Source: Mycolicibacterium canariasense (GTDB taxonomy: Bacteria; Actinomycetota; Actinomycetes; Mycobacteriales; Mycobacteriaceae). Taken from it: a stretch of 56,674 bases of DNA. Both the position numbers and the translations under genes were made by a program. How positions within the stretch are numbered: position 1 is the stretch's first letter; each line of letters starts with the position of its first letter. The notes beneath the pieces were generated by a model that did not search any database, had not been told where the DNA came from, and was given only the letters and a program-made list of their open reading frames with translations. Positions 1 to 8,460 of this stretch are shown in pieces. The DNA lies in assembly GCF_002101555.1 (NCBI RefSeq), contig NZ_LQOL01000075.1, positions 1 to 56,674 on the forward strand, read 5' to 3'.

Positions 1-66
1 CACACCCAGCCAACCAGACACCCCAATCACAGGCCGACAGCAGCTGACCGTTCTACACCCTCAATC

Positions 67-690
67 ATGAAGAGCCCCTTTCCCCCTCAGTTGCAGAACG
101 TTCCGATCGTGCACCTGGCGTTCGCTTCGGCGGCGGGTGAACCGGCCGCGGCTCCCCTGCTGCACGCCTTGCGCCATGTTCCCCCGCCGACGGTGGACAG
201 CGCCTGGGCTCCGGCCGATGCGGCGCGACTGGCCGAGATTCACCTCGACCCGCCGGGTCCGTTGCCTGCCCTTGGCGTCGGTCGCTGGCTGGGAACCACC
301 GCACCGGCGGTGGCACACGACCTGCTCACGCGGGTGGCGACACAGGACTCGCCGGTGGCGATGATCGAGTTGCGCAACCTCGACAACTCGGCGCCTGCGC
401 GGTCTGGAGCGCAAACAGCCGTGCCAGGGGCCTACCTGCTGCACGCGGTGGGCGTGGCGGCCGATCCCGGATCGCGGGCCGCGGCCGAGCACGGACTCGC
501 CGAACTCGAGGCGATCGCGAAGCCCGCGGACGTCGGATTGGCCGCGGCCAATTTCGCCGACGGTCGGGCGGCGGTCGCCGACGGGCTTCCCGACTCGGAT
601 CTAAAGCGCTTGACTCAAGTGCGAGCCGCGGTCGACCCCCACCATCGCATCGCGCCAACACGTCTGTCGGCGACTTCCGGCGGTGTGTGA
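67..690 (+). pseudogene. FAD-linked oxidase, C-terminal fragment
   Basis: The 207-residue product resembles only the last two fifths of a berberine-bridge-type FAD-linked oxidase. It runs from the substrate-domain segment (PFPPQLQNVP near the start) to the terminal NFADGR ... VRAAVDPHHR block that closes these enzymes. The FAD-binding PP-loop and the flavin-attachment His region are missing. The frame stays open to base 1, but the 22 codons before the ATG do not look like this family, so the N-terminal half is probably deleted and not merely outside the window. The complete relative at 2682-4094 (471 residues expected size class) supports the truncation. It ends 8 bases into the alternative upstream start of the TetR gene. 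An expressed stand-alone domain cannot be excluded. Confidence 0.6.
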
Positions 691-700
691 AACTCGACCG

Positions 701-1360
701 ATGACTGCTGGCGCCACTGACCAACCTGGCCGCCGGCGCGCGATGCGCCACGACGCTCAAATCAATCGGGAACGCATCCTGACCGTGGCCGCGGAGTTGA
801 TGGGCCGCCGCGGGCGCAACGTTCCGCTGGCCGACATCGCCGAGGCAGCCGGCGTCGGCGTCGGCACTCTTTATCGCGGATACCGCGACCGCACCGCGCT
901 TCTGCATGCTCTGGAACGCCGCGCCCACGATTTGCTCCTCGCCGCTCTCGCCTCCATCGGTGAATCCGGGCGCACCGGCGCCCCCGCGGTGCAGGCCTAT
1001 CTGGAGGAATGCCTGCGGCTGGGAGACCAACTCGTGCTTCCCCTGCGCGGGGCGCCGCCCTTGACCGACCCTGCCGCCATCGACGCGCGGCGACGCATCT
1101 TCCACGCCTTGGAGCAGTTCCTGGCCGACGGACGCGCGCAGGGCACCGTTCGCGCCGACGTCAATGCCACCGACGTCATCGCGTGCGGCGCGATGATCAC
1201 GCAACCGCTACCGCACGGCCCCAACTCGGCGAGCATCGCCCGTCGCCACGTTGCGCTGTTCGTGCACGGACTGCAGGCAACCGATGCCCGCGATCTGCCG
1301 GCTCCGCCGGTAAGCCGCGATGACGTCGAGGCCGCCTTCGCCGCCGACGCCGTCGAGTAA
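701..1360 (+). CDS. TetR/AcrR family transcriptional regulator
   Basis: This is a one-component DNA-binding regulator. The N-terminal helix-turn-helix is clear: after a basic leader (QINRERILTVAAELM) come ADIAEAAGVGVGTLYRGYRDR and the start of the ligand domain. The C-terminal portion has the usual TetR_C helical pattern, and the total of about 219 residues is normal. I chose the ATG at 701; a GTG at 683 in the same frame would add six residues and overlap the preceding fragment. No partner gene is obvious, because the neighbour upstream is a fragment and downstream is debris, so the target is unknown. It may be the surviving regulator of the truncated oxidase. Confidence 0.85.
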   Translation: MTAGATDQPGRRRAMRHDAQINRERILTVAAELMGRRGRNVPLADIAEAAGVGVGTLYRGYRDRTALLHALERRAHDLLLAALASIGESGRTGAPAVQAYLEECLRLGDQLVLPLRGAPPLTDPAAIDARRRIFHALEQFLADGRAQGTVRADVNATDVIACGAMITQPLPHGPNSASIARRHVALFVHGLQATDARDLPAPPVSRDDVEAAFAADAVE

Positions 1361-1738
1361 CCCCAAGCCGCCGCAGCCGAGGTCCTCGACGACGACATCG
1401 ACGACCTGATCAAGCCGAAGGCGGCACCAGGCCTGTTCCGGATGGCGATCGAAGCCGCCGCCCACCAGCGGTACTTCGGCGAACGCCCGAAGGGCCGCCG
1501 CGGCGTACCACGAGACCGACACCGCTTGCGAGGAGGCGAAGACCACCCGGCGGAGAGTGGCGCTCACCGTTACCGCGACCGCGGATGCAGACGTGTCCGG
1601 CTGGAAGTCGTATCGGACGCAGCGATTCTCGACCGTGAAGATTTCCGCGTCGGGGGTACCCATCGCGGCGCCACGCCGGACCGCGGCACCATCCGGGACC
1701 TTCGTGACACGGTTCGTGACATCGTGGAGGGCCGGTGA
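1361..1738 (+). pseudogene. Degenerate ORF, function not recognised
   Basis: The frame that follows the TetR stop has no further stop until 1738 and contains stretches that read like protein (a LDDDIDDLIKPKAAPGLFRM segment, then an acidic C-terminal part ending DTVRDIVEGR). The middle (about 1490-1600) is Arg-rich and reads like a shifted frame. It ends in a GTGA overlap with the next ORF, as in a real operon. I see no convincing start codon for the first part (the first ATG in frame is 1442). I do not recognise the family; it is most likely a frame-damaged gene. Confidence 0.3.
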
Positions 1739-2153
1739 CCAGCGACGCCGAGGTACTGCTCGCACGGGCCGACAAACTCCTCGACTCGCCGGACCGCACC
1801 GCCTTGGGCAACTCCGCCCGGTTGGCGGCGTTCCTCGCGCGGCAGGCCGTGGAGGACCTGATCGACACCCGCTGCGCAGAGTTGACGGGAGTCCCGGAGT
1901 TGTCGGGACCTCGAAAGCGGAACTGGCCGTGCTCAAGTCCGTCGACAAGGGTACCGGCGGGTCCGGCGCTCATCGACGCTGGCGCCACATCAACCGAGCC
2001 TGGGTTACGGAGTTCGTCGCTCCGGTGCCCGCCATATTCGTGTCCGAACCGCGGGCCCGCACTGAGCCGTCCACATTGACCACCGAATCCGTGATCAAGA
2101 AATTCCGCGCACAGAATCATAAGTTCGGCTGGGCTGCTCTCCGCTGTGAATAG
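1735..2153 (+). pseudogene. Frameshifted small helical protein gene
   Basis: The GTG at 1735 overlaps the previous stop (GTGA). The first 60 codons (SDAEVLLARADKLL ... RQAVEDLIDTRC) look like a small helical conserved actinobacterial protein whose next segment normally begins with a Lys-rich KLxxLK motif. That motif (SKAELAVLKSVDKG) is present, but in the +2 frame from about 1910 to 1990. Reading on in the original frame gives low-complexity Pro/Ser sequence. This points to a frameshift near 1905-1915 and pseudogene status. The function of the intact family is not known to me. Confidence 0.45.
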
Positions 2154-2369
2154 CGTGCCTATTCGCGAAAAACGCTGTCAGCCAGTCGATGAGCTCACCG
2201 CGGACCACCTGCACCGAGCTCGACGATGCCCACCGCGACGCGCTCCCCGATGCCGAACAGCGTGCCACGGCACCCGAATGCGGCGACTGGCTCGCCGACG
2301 ACCGGGCCAAGCAGGGCCACACGCGGCCGGGAGGGCTCCCAAACCTTGTGCCACTGACGCGGAATGACC

Positions 2370-2431
2370 CCCGCATCAAGGCCGGCTCGCTCCTTGATCA
2401 GCTCACGCTCGTAGTCGGCGAGCGAAGCCAC
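2370..2431 (-). pseudogene. Trace of a serine recombinase (resolvase/invertase)
   Basis: On the minus strand the peptide VASLADYERELIKERAG matches the conserved end of the catalytic domain of resolvase/invertase-family serine recombinases (normally AEFERELIxERTxAGL). The expected continuation (AAARxxGRxGGRP and a helix-turn-helix) is not readable in any frame, so only about 20 codons survive. The piece sits 120 bases from the tRNA-Met gene, a plausible place for a decayed integrated element. The match is short, so confidence is moderate. Confidence 0.4.
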
Positions 2432-2461
2432 AGACCGGCCCGGACAGCAACCTCGGAGGGA

Positions 2462-2506
2462 GAGCGCTCTAGTTAGCTTGACTAACGTTCACAACTCCGT
2501 TCACAA
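2462..2506. repeat. Cluster of a palindrome, a dyad and direct repeats
   Basis: Three small symmetries lie side by side: GAGCGCTC (2462-2469), the inverted repeat GTTAG-N5-CTAAC (2472-2486) and the direct repeat GTTCACAA at 2487-2494 and 2499-2506 with a 12-base period. The patch is visibly richer in A+T than its surroundings. It lies between the recombinase trace and the tRNA terminator. It could be an operator or a recombination relic; nothing assigns it. Confidence 0.4.
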
Positions 2507-2514
2507 AAGGAATG

Positions 2515-2550
2515 AGAACGGCCCCCGGAGTGATCTCCGGGGGCCGTTCT
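2515..2550 (-). terminator. Hairpin terminator of the tRNA-Met gene
   Basis: A perfect 16-bp stem (2515-2530 paired with 2535-2550) closes on a 4-base loop and lies just 3 bases beyond the encoded CCA end of the tRNA. On the minus strand it is followed by CATTCCTTTTGTG, a short T-rich stretch, as expected for an intrinsic terminator. Confidence 0.85.
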
Positions 2551-2553
2551 ACC

Positions 2554-2630
2554 TGGTAGCGGGGACAGGATTCGAACCTGCGACCTCTGGGTTATGAGCC
2601 CAGCGAGCTACCGAGCTGCTCCACCCCGCG
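2554..2630 (-). tRNA. Initiator tRNA-fMet (CAT)
   Basis: The reverse strand folds as a 77-nt tRNA with an encoded CCA tail. The anticodon loop reads CTCATAA, giving CAT. The anticodon stem carries the three consecutive G-C pairs (GGG/CCC) and the first acceptor position is an unpaired C (C opposite T), both hallmarks of the initiator tRNA and not elongator Met-tRNA or the Ile2 tRNA. The T arm GGTTCGAATCC is canonical. It is transcribed leftward, downstream of the FAD-linked oxidase, and ends in its own hairpin. Confidence 0.96.
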
Positions 2631-2642
2631 TCGGTGAACACA

Positions 2643-2672
2643 ACGTTACCGAAGGGGTGTGCACAGCTCCAA
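2643..2672 (-). promoter_or_regulatory. Candidate tRNA-fMet promoter
   Basis: On the minus strand TTGGAG (2667-2672) and TAACGT (2643-2648) are separated by 18 bases and would start transcription a few bases before the mature tRNA 5' end at 2630. The match to sigma-A elements is fair, not strong. Confidence 0.4.
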
Positions 2673-2681
2673 ATCGTGTGC

Positions 2682-4094
2682 TCAGAGGTGGTTTTGGGGC
2701 TCCGAGCGCACCACCTGACCGGTCCGGAGCACCCCTTCGGGGTCGTACCGGTCGGCCAGATCAGCCAGCCATCCCCGGGTCTGCTCGTCGTACACCCGCG
2801 CCATCCGCCGGGGGTCGGCCGATGGCGCGAAATTGGGCAGCAGACCACCGGTCGACCACGGCGCCAGCGCCCGCATCAAGGCACCGGCCTGGGCCGCCAC
2901 CAAGCCCGAAGTCGCGCCGGCGGGCACGCCGATGGTGGTGACCGCGTACGCGGCATTGCGATGGCAGAACGCACTGCTGTGCTCGGCCTGCCGCGCGTAG
3001 GCACCGCCCAGCATCCGGATCTCGACGATGGTCTGCACCGAGGCCGACCCCGGCCCGGCCGCGGCCAGCAGGATGTCCACTGCCTCGGAGGTCAGCTCGC
3101 GCAGCAACGTCTGATCCTCGTGCACGGGCATCGGATCGACCGGATCGGCGTGGACGGCACCGATCGCCGCGTACGGCAGCACCCCCACGGTGTCCAGTAT
3201 CGGTGTCGCCACGGCCCGCAGGGGCTCCAAAAGCGTTGCCGCCTCCTCGAAGTCGTCGAGCGCGGCATACCGGACGGCGACGGTCAGCCGGCCGGCCAGC
3301 GGTTCGGGCACCCCCGGCAGCGGTGGCAGGTGTTGCAGCGCAATCGAGGTGTTGACGTTTTCGGGCAACCCGGCGCACCAGCCGTACCAGGCACGCAGCA
3401 CGGCCGGTGCATCCGCGCCGTCGAAATACAGGGCGCCACCGTAGAATTCGGGGATCGGCAGCAGCTCGATCTGCACCGAGGTGACGATGCCCAGCGTCGC
3501 CTTACCGCCGCGCAGCCCCCAGAACAGCTCGGCGTGCTGCTCCGGCGTCGCGTGCAGCAACTCCCCCGTCCCCGTGACGACGTCGAAGGACCGCACGTAG
3601 TCCGAGGACACCCCGACGCTGCGGGCCAGCGGCCCCACCCCGGCACCGGTCAGGAACCCCACCACGCCCACACCGGGTGCCGAACCGCACAGCGGCGCAA
3701 GGCCGTGCGGGGCAGCGGCATCGATCACCTGCTGCCAGGTGGTACCCGCGGCCACCCGGGCGGTGCGGTCGACGACGTCGATCATGCATTCGGTCATCGC
3801 CGACGTGAGCACCAGGATGGTGTCGGTGTCGACCGCGGTGGCCCCGTGCCCGGTCGCCTGGACCGCGACCCGCAAGCCGTGCCCGGCGGCGAACCGGACC
3901 GCCTCGGCGACGTGGTGCGGCGCCGTGGCGAACACCACCGCCGCGGGCCGCACCGTCGCCGCGACATTCCATGGGGCGCAGCGTTCGTAGCCTGGTTCGC
4001 CGGGCAGCGCGACCAACGCGCTCAGGTGGTCGGGCAGTGTCGACAGCCCGTCGTTGTCGAAACCAGGGTCGCCGAGAGTGTCGGCCAGAGTCAT
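2682..4094 (-). CDS. FAD-linked oxidoreductase (berberine-bridge-like)
   Basis: This 470-residue protein is a cytosolic FAD-linked oxidase of the PCMH/BBE type. The N-terminal FAD-binding domain shows the QATGHGA loop, in which His83 is at the usual 8-alpha-histidyl flavin attachment site, and the AGTTWQQV and GFLTGAGVGPLARSVGVSSD segments that cradle the flavin. The substrate domain follows, and the protein ends with the NFAPS ... YDPEGVLR block of the BBE tail. The ATG at 4094 is preceded by AAAGGA at good spacing. The substrate is unknown. It is the complete counterpart of the fragment at 67-690, with which it shares the C-terminal fold but not close sequence identity. It lies alone on its strand between UPF0182 and the tRNA. 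Confidence 0.88.
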   Translation of the reverse strand: MTLADTLGDPGFDNDGLSTLPDHLSALVALPGEPGYERCAPWNVAATVRPAAVVFATAPHHVAEAVRFAAGHGLRVAVQATGHGATAVDTDTILVLTSAMTECMIDVVDRTARVAAGTTWQQVIDAAAPHGLAPLCGSAPGVGVVGFLTGAGVGPLARSVGVSSDYVRSFDVVTGTGELLHATPEQHAELFWGLRGGKATLGIVTSVQIELLPIPEFYGGALYFDGADAPAVLRAWYGWCAGLPENVNTSIALQHLPPLPGVPEPLAGRLTVAVRYAALDDFEEAATLLEPLRAVATPILDTVGVLPYAAIGAVHADPVDPMPVHEDQTLLRELTSEAVDILLAAAGPGSASVQTIVEIRMLGGAYARQAEHSSAFCHRNAAYAVTTIGVPAGATSGLVAAQAGALMRALAPWSTGGLLPNFAPSADPRRMARVYDEQTRGWLADLADRYDPEGVLRTGQVVRSEPQNHL

Positions 4095-4185
4095 CGGAAT
4101 CCTTTCACCGTGCGCGTATGACGGCCGAAAGGGTCCACAACCCCACTTGGGAAGTTCTTGGAATGCAGATCACGTGGGCCGCGGT

Positions 4186-4234
4186 TGTGCGGTTTCATAC
4201 GCGCGCGACAGCGCGTCGCGTATGAGACCGCACA
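4186..4234. terminator. Long hairpin downstream of the UPF0182 gene
   Basis: TGTGCGGTTTCATACGCG (from 4186) pairs over 18 bases with its near-perfect complement ending at 4234 (one G-U wobble) around a 12-base loop. There is no clear T-run, which is common for mycobacterial hairpins. It lies 18 bases past the UPF0182 stop and before the oxidase start, so it could end the former transcript and structure the leader of the latter. Confidence 0.6.
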
Positions 4235-4251
4235 AACCGGGCGGACGCGGC

Positions 4252-7251
4252 TTACTTGGCTTCGCGGTACTTGTTCATCGCGTCGTCGAGCTTCTGCAGG
4301 GCGTCACCGTAATCCGCGAAATTGCCGTTGTGCTGCGCCTGCTGTACCGCGTCGAGCGCATTGTTGACGTCCTGCAGCGCTGCGGCCTTGGCGGGCGACA
4401 GCTGGACGCCGCCACCGGGCACGGCCGCGACGGGAACCGGCACCTCGGGCGCCTGGCCCTGCCGCGGCGGCGCGGCCGGGGGCTGCTGGCCCGCCGCAGG
4501 CGGCGGCGACGCCGGCGGTTTCGCGTCGGTGGGAGCCGGCCCGGTGGCCGTCGCCGCCGCGCCCTGGCCGAAGATCTCGGTCAGTGCGTCGCCGACGGTC
4601 GGGCCGTAGCCGACCTTGTCGTTGTACATCATCGCCACCCGGATGAGCCGCGGGTACGACGATGCGGCATCGCTGGCGCCCGGTGAGGCGTACACCGGCG
4701 CCACGTAGAGCAGCCCACCGTCGCTCACCGGCAGGGTCAACAGGTTGCCCCAGCGGATCCGGTTCTGGTTGTCCCGGCCGATGACACCGAGGTCCTGGCT
4801 GACCGCGGTGTCGGTGCTGATGGCGTTGAACGCCAACTTGGGCCCGTTGACCTGACCAGGGATGGTCAGCACGGTGATCTTGCCGTAGGTCGCCGGATCG
4901 GAGCTGGCACTGATGTAGGCGGCCAAGAAGTCCCGCCGGAACCGGTTCATCGCACTGGTCAGCTGGAACGATGACGAATTATCGTTCTGGGCAATGTCTT
5001 TGGCGACGATGTAGTACGGCGGCTGGTAGCTGCTGGCGGTCGGGTTGGGATCCAGCGGCACGTCCCAGAAGTCCGACGTGGAGAAGAACGTCACCGGGTC
5101 GTTGACGTGGTAGCGGGCCAGCAGTTGGCGCTGCACCTTGAACAGGTCCTCGGGGTAGCGCAGGTGGGCCTGCAGCTCCGGGGAGATGTCGCTCTTGGGC
5201 TTGACGGTGCCGGGGAAGACGGCCATCCAGGCCTTGAGCACCGGATCGTTCTCGTCCTGCGCGTACAGCGTCACGGTGCCGTCGTAGGCGTCGACGGTGG
5301 CCTTCACCGAGTTCCGGATATAGGACACCTGCTTGTCCGGGAGCAGCCGGTTCACCGCCACCTCGTTGGAGTCGATGGTGGCACTCGACAGCGACGTCAG
5401 CTCCGAGTACGGGTAGTTGTCCAACGTGGTGTAGCCGTCCACGATCCACACCAGACGCTTGTTCACGATGGCCGGGTACACCCCGTTGTCGGTGGTGAGC
5501 CACGGCGCCACCGCCTCCACGCGCTGGGCCGGATCACGATTGAACAGGATCTTGCTGTTGGAGCCGATCACGTTGGAGAACAGGAAGTTCCGCTCGGCGA
5601 ACTTGGCCGCGAACACGCTGCGGGCCAGCCAGTTGCCGATCGGCACCCCACCGGCACCGGTGTAGGTGTAGTTCTTGGTCTCGGTGTTGGTCTCGTAGTC
5701 GTACTCGCGGTCGCCGCCGTTGCGGCCGACGATCGCGTAATCACCGGGCGCGCTGGCGATCACCGGGCCGAAGTAGATACGCGGCTGATCGAGCGGCGCG
5801 GGACCGGGCGACACCACACCGCCGTTGGCGCCGACCACGCTGGCCAGGAATTCCGGGTAGCCACCGTTCTGGTTGGGATCGTTGGCGATACCGCGCACCG
5901 TGTTGGCCGGCGAGGCGATGAAACCGTTGCCGTGGGTGTAGACGGTGTGCCGGTTGATCCAGTCCCGCTGGTTGTCGATCAACCGTTCCGGGTTGAGTTC
6001 ACGGGCGGCCACGACGTAGTCGCGCAGGTTGCCGTCGGGCCCCACGTAGCGGTCCATGGCCAGCTGCTCGGGGAAGCTGTAGAAGTTCTTGCCCTGCTGG
6101 AACTGGGTGAAGGCCGGGCTGACGATGGTCGGGTCCAGTAGCCGGATGTTCGAGGTGGTGGCGCGGTCGGCGGCCACCTGCTGGGCGGTGGCCTGCGAGT
6201 TGCCGCTGTAATCGCGGTAGGTGACGGTCTGATCGGTCAGCCCGTAGGCCTGCCTGGTGGCCGTGATACTGCGGCTGATGTATTCGCTTTCCTTCTGCGC
6301 CGCATTGGGTTTGACGCTGAACTGCTCGACGATCATCGGCCAGCCCGCGCCGACGATCAACGAGGACAGCAACAGCAGCACCAAACCGATTGCCGGGATC
6401 CGCAGATCCCGCAGCACCAGCGCGGAGAACACCGCGGCCGCACAGATCAGCGCGATCGCGAGCAGGATCAGCTTGGCCGGCAGCACGGCGTTGATATCGG
6501 TGTAGCCGGCGCCGGTGAACGGCTTGCCGCCGCGCGTGTTGCTCAGCAGCTCGTAACGGTCCAGCCAGTAGGCGGCGGCCTTGAACAACACCAGGGTGCC
6601 GGCCAGCGCCACCAGTTGGATGCGTGCCGCCCGGCTCAACACACCGGTGCGCCCGGACAGCCGGATCCCGCCGAACAGGTAGTGCCCCACGAGGTTTGCC
6701 AGGAAGGCCAGGAACACGCCGAAGAACAGGAAGCTGAGCACCCACCGGTAGAACGGCAAGTCGAAGGCGTAGAAACCGAGGTCACGGCCGAACTGCGGAT
6801 CGGTGACCCCGAAATCGCCGCCGTGCATGAACAACTGCACCGTGGTCCAGGAGTTCCACGCGAAGGCGCCCGCAGCGAGACCGATGAGCACCGGGATGCC
6901 GATGCCGAACAGCCGCAGCCGGCTCATCACCGTGGTGCGGTACCGCGCGATCGGGTCGTTGGGCCCGTTGGTGGGCACGAACACCGGCCGCGTGCGGTAG
7001 GCCAGCGTCATCCCCGAGAACACCAACGCACCGATGACCACCGCGGCCACCAGGGCCAGCACGATCTCGGTGAACAGCCGGGTGGTGAACACCGACCGGT
7101 AGCCCAACTCGCCGAACCACAGCCAGTCGACGTAGGTGTCGATGAGCCGTGGTCCCACCAACAGCAGCAAGACGACGGCCAGGGCCACCCCGATGAGGAT
7201 CCGGCTACGTCGTGTCAGCTTCGGCATTCGCGCCGAGGGCCGCATACCCAC
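4252..7251 (-). CDS. UPF0182 family large membrane protein (Rv3193c homologue)
   Basis: This is a 999-residue integral membrane protein, close in length and sequence to Rv3193c. The N-terminal third holds about seven hydrophobic segments (first at residues 15-35), separated by loops such as VDWLWFGELGYRSVF. The large middle part is a hydrophilic, presumably extracytoplasmic domain. The C-terminal 130 residues contain a Pro/Ala-rich linker and a predicted coiled-coil (DVNNALDAVQQAQ). The biochemical role of the family is not established. The start at 7251 (MGMRPSARMPKLTRRSRIL) follows the conserved family N-terminus. It is separate from the PDZ protease upstream by 87 bases in which I see no other gene. 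Confidence 0.95.
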   Translation of the reverse strand: MGMRPSARMPKLTRRSRILIGVALAVVLLLLVGPRLIDTYVDWLWFGELGYRSVFTTRLFTEIVLALVAAVVIGALVFSGMTLAYRTRPVFVPTNGPNDPIARYRTTVMSRLRLFGIGIPVLIGLAAGAFAWNSWTTVQLFMHGGDFGVTDPQFGRDLGFYAFDLPFYRWVLSFLFFGVFLAFLANLVGHYLFGGIRLSGRTGVLSRAARIQLVALAGTLVLFKAAAYWLDRYELLSNTRGGKPFTGAGYTDINAVLPAKLILLAIALICAAAVFSALVLRDLRIPAIGLVLLLLSSLIVGAGWPMIVEQFSVKPNAAQKESEYISRSITATRQAYGLTDQTVTYRDYSGNSQATAQQVAADRATTSNIRLLDPTIVSPAFTQFQQGKNFYSFPEQLAMDRYVGPDGNLRDYVVAARELNPERLIDNQRDWINRHTVYTHGNGFIASPANTVRGIANDPNQNGGYPEFLASVVGANGGVVSPGPAPLDQPRIYFGPVIASAPGDYAIVGRNGGDREYDYETNTETKNYTYTGAGGVPIGNWLARSVFAAKFAERNFLFSNVIGSNSKILFNRDPAQRVEAVAPWLTTDNGVYPAIVNKRLVWIVDGYTTLDNYPYSELTSLSSATIDSNEVAVNRLLPDKQVSYIRNSVKATVDAYDGTVTLYAQDENDPVLKAWMAVFPGTVKPKSDISPELQAHLRYPEDLFKVQRQLLARYHVNDPVTFFSTSDFWDVPLDPNPTASSYQPPYYIVAKDIAQNDNSSSFQLTSAMNRFRRDFLAAYISASSDPATYGKITVLTIPGQVNGPKLAFNAISTDTAVSQDLGVIGRDNQNRIRWGNLLTLPVSDGGLLYVAPVYASPGASDAASSYPRLIRVAMMYNDKVGYGPTVGDALTEIFGQGAAATATGPAPTDAKPPASPPPAAGQQPPAAPPRQGQAPEVPVPVAAVPGGGVQLSPAKAAALQDVNNALDAVQQAQHNGNFADYGDALQKLDDAMNKYREAK

Positions 7252-7338
7252 TCGTCAACTCCAGTCCTGGTCCGTGGCCGCCGGCACGTCTGGGGCCTCA
7301 ACTGCACCAACTCTACGCATTGCCTGCCAAGCGCATTC

Positions 7339-8379
7339 TCAGCAACGGGGTGGTTCGCCGCCGGCAGAAATGGTGTGCAGGGCGTCCACGGCAGTGGTCA
7401 GGGTGTCCACCTTCACCAGCTGCAGCCGATCATCGCGGGCCGTCAACGCTTCGTCGCAGTTGTCGGCGGGCACCAGGAACACGGTGGCACCGGCGTCCTG
7501 GGCGGCCATCATCTTGTGCGTGATGCCGCCGATCGGGCCGACCGCGCCGTCGGCGCTGATGGTGCCGGTGCCGGCGACGAACTTGCCGCCATTGAGGTCG
7601 CCGGTGGTGAGCTTGTCGATGACGGCAAGGCTGAACATCAGTCCGGCCGAGGGTCCGCCGATATTGGCGAGGTTGAACTCGATGTCGAAGGGCGCCCACG
7701 GGGCATCCAGCACCGCGATGCCGAGGAACCCGTGCGAGCGGTCGGGATTGGAACCCAGTGTCACGGTCACGGTGCCGGCGGGCTGATTCTTGCGCCGATA
7801 GTCGATGATCATCTGATCCCCCGGCTTGGTGGCCTTCACGATCGCCTGGAAAGCCTCCATATCGGGCACCGCGACATTGTTGACCATGTCGATGGCATCG
7901 CCGGCCTGCAGCTTGCCCGCCGACGGGCCGGGATCGGTCACCGACTCCACGGTCACCGCCTTCGGGTATTTCAGGTAGGACAGCGCGGCGTATTCGGCGT
8001 TGTCCTCCGAGGACTTGAACTCGTTGGTGTTGGCCTTGTCGATCTCGTCCTTGGACTTGTCCGGCGGATACACCAGATCGCGCGGCACCAGCTGGTCGCG
8101 CCCGGACATCCACAACGCCAGGGCCTCGCCCAGGGTCAGCCCGTCGCGCTGCGACACCGTGGTCATGTTGAGGTGACCCGAGGTGGGGTGGACGATCGAG
8201 CCGCCGGTGCCATCGGTGCTCTTGATGTCGACAACCTGCTTGCCGTCCACCTCACCGAGGGTGTTGAACGTCGGCCCGGGGCCCAGCGAGACGTATGGGA
8301 CCGTCACCAACGACAGCAGCACACCGAACGCCACGATCGGCACCAGCGCCACCACCAGCGTCATAATCCGCCTGTTCAC
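7339..8379 (-). CDS. PDZ-Lon-like membrane-anchored serine protease (Rv3194c homologue)
   Basis: The protein starts with an N-terminal membrane anchor (residues 6-25), carries a PDZ domain around residues 130-210 (VTDPGPSAGKLQAGDAI) and ends with a Lon-type proteolytic domain. The catalytic Ser is in GGPSAGLMFSL and the Lys in GGITHKMMAA, the Ser-Lys dyad of family S16. It should cleave or bind periplasmic-side substrates; none is known here. I chose the GTG at 8379 (VNRRIM), which matches the M. tuberculosis N-terminus; another in-frame GTG lies at 8388. It is divergent from the zincin gene, with an intergenic space of about 80 bases. Confidence 0.92.
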   Translation of the reverse strand: MNRRIMTLVVALVPIVAFGVLLSLVTVPYVSLGPGPTFNTLGEVDGKQVVDIKSTDGTGGSIVHPTSGHLNMTTVSQRDGLTLGEALALWMSGRDQLVPRDLVYPPDKSKDEIDKANTNEFKSSEDNAEYAALSYLKYPKAVTVESVTDPGPSAGKLQAGDAIDMVNNVAVPDMEAFQAIVKATKPGDQMIIDYRRKNQPAGTVTVTLGSNPDRSHGFLGIAVLDAPWAPFDIEFNLANIGGPSAGLMFSLAVIDKLTTGDLNGGKFVAGTGTISADGAVGPIGGITHKMMAAQDAGATVFLVPADNCDEALTARDDRLQLVKVDTLTTAVDALHTISAGGEPPRC

Positions 8380-8460
8380 GCCGCCCACAGTAGAGCGCGT
8401 TCACCCACAGCGTGACCCGCGGCCCCACCTGCGCCGCCGGGGGTGAGTACCGTTGAAGCC

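Noticed and set aside
2682..4121. The long plus-strand open frame opposite the FAD-linked oxidase
   Set aside because: It is Arg/Gly/His-rich with no recognisable domain, and it is the mirror of a clear oxidase with a good ribosome site on the other strand.
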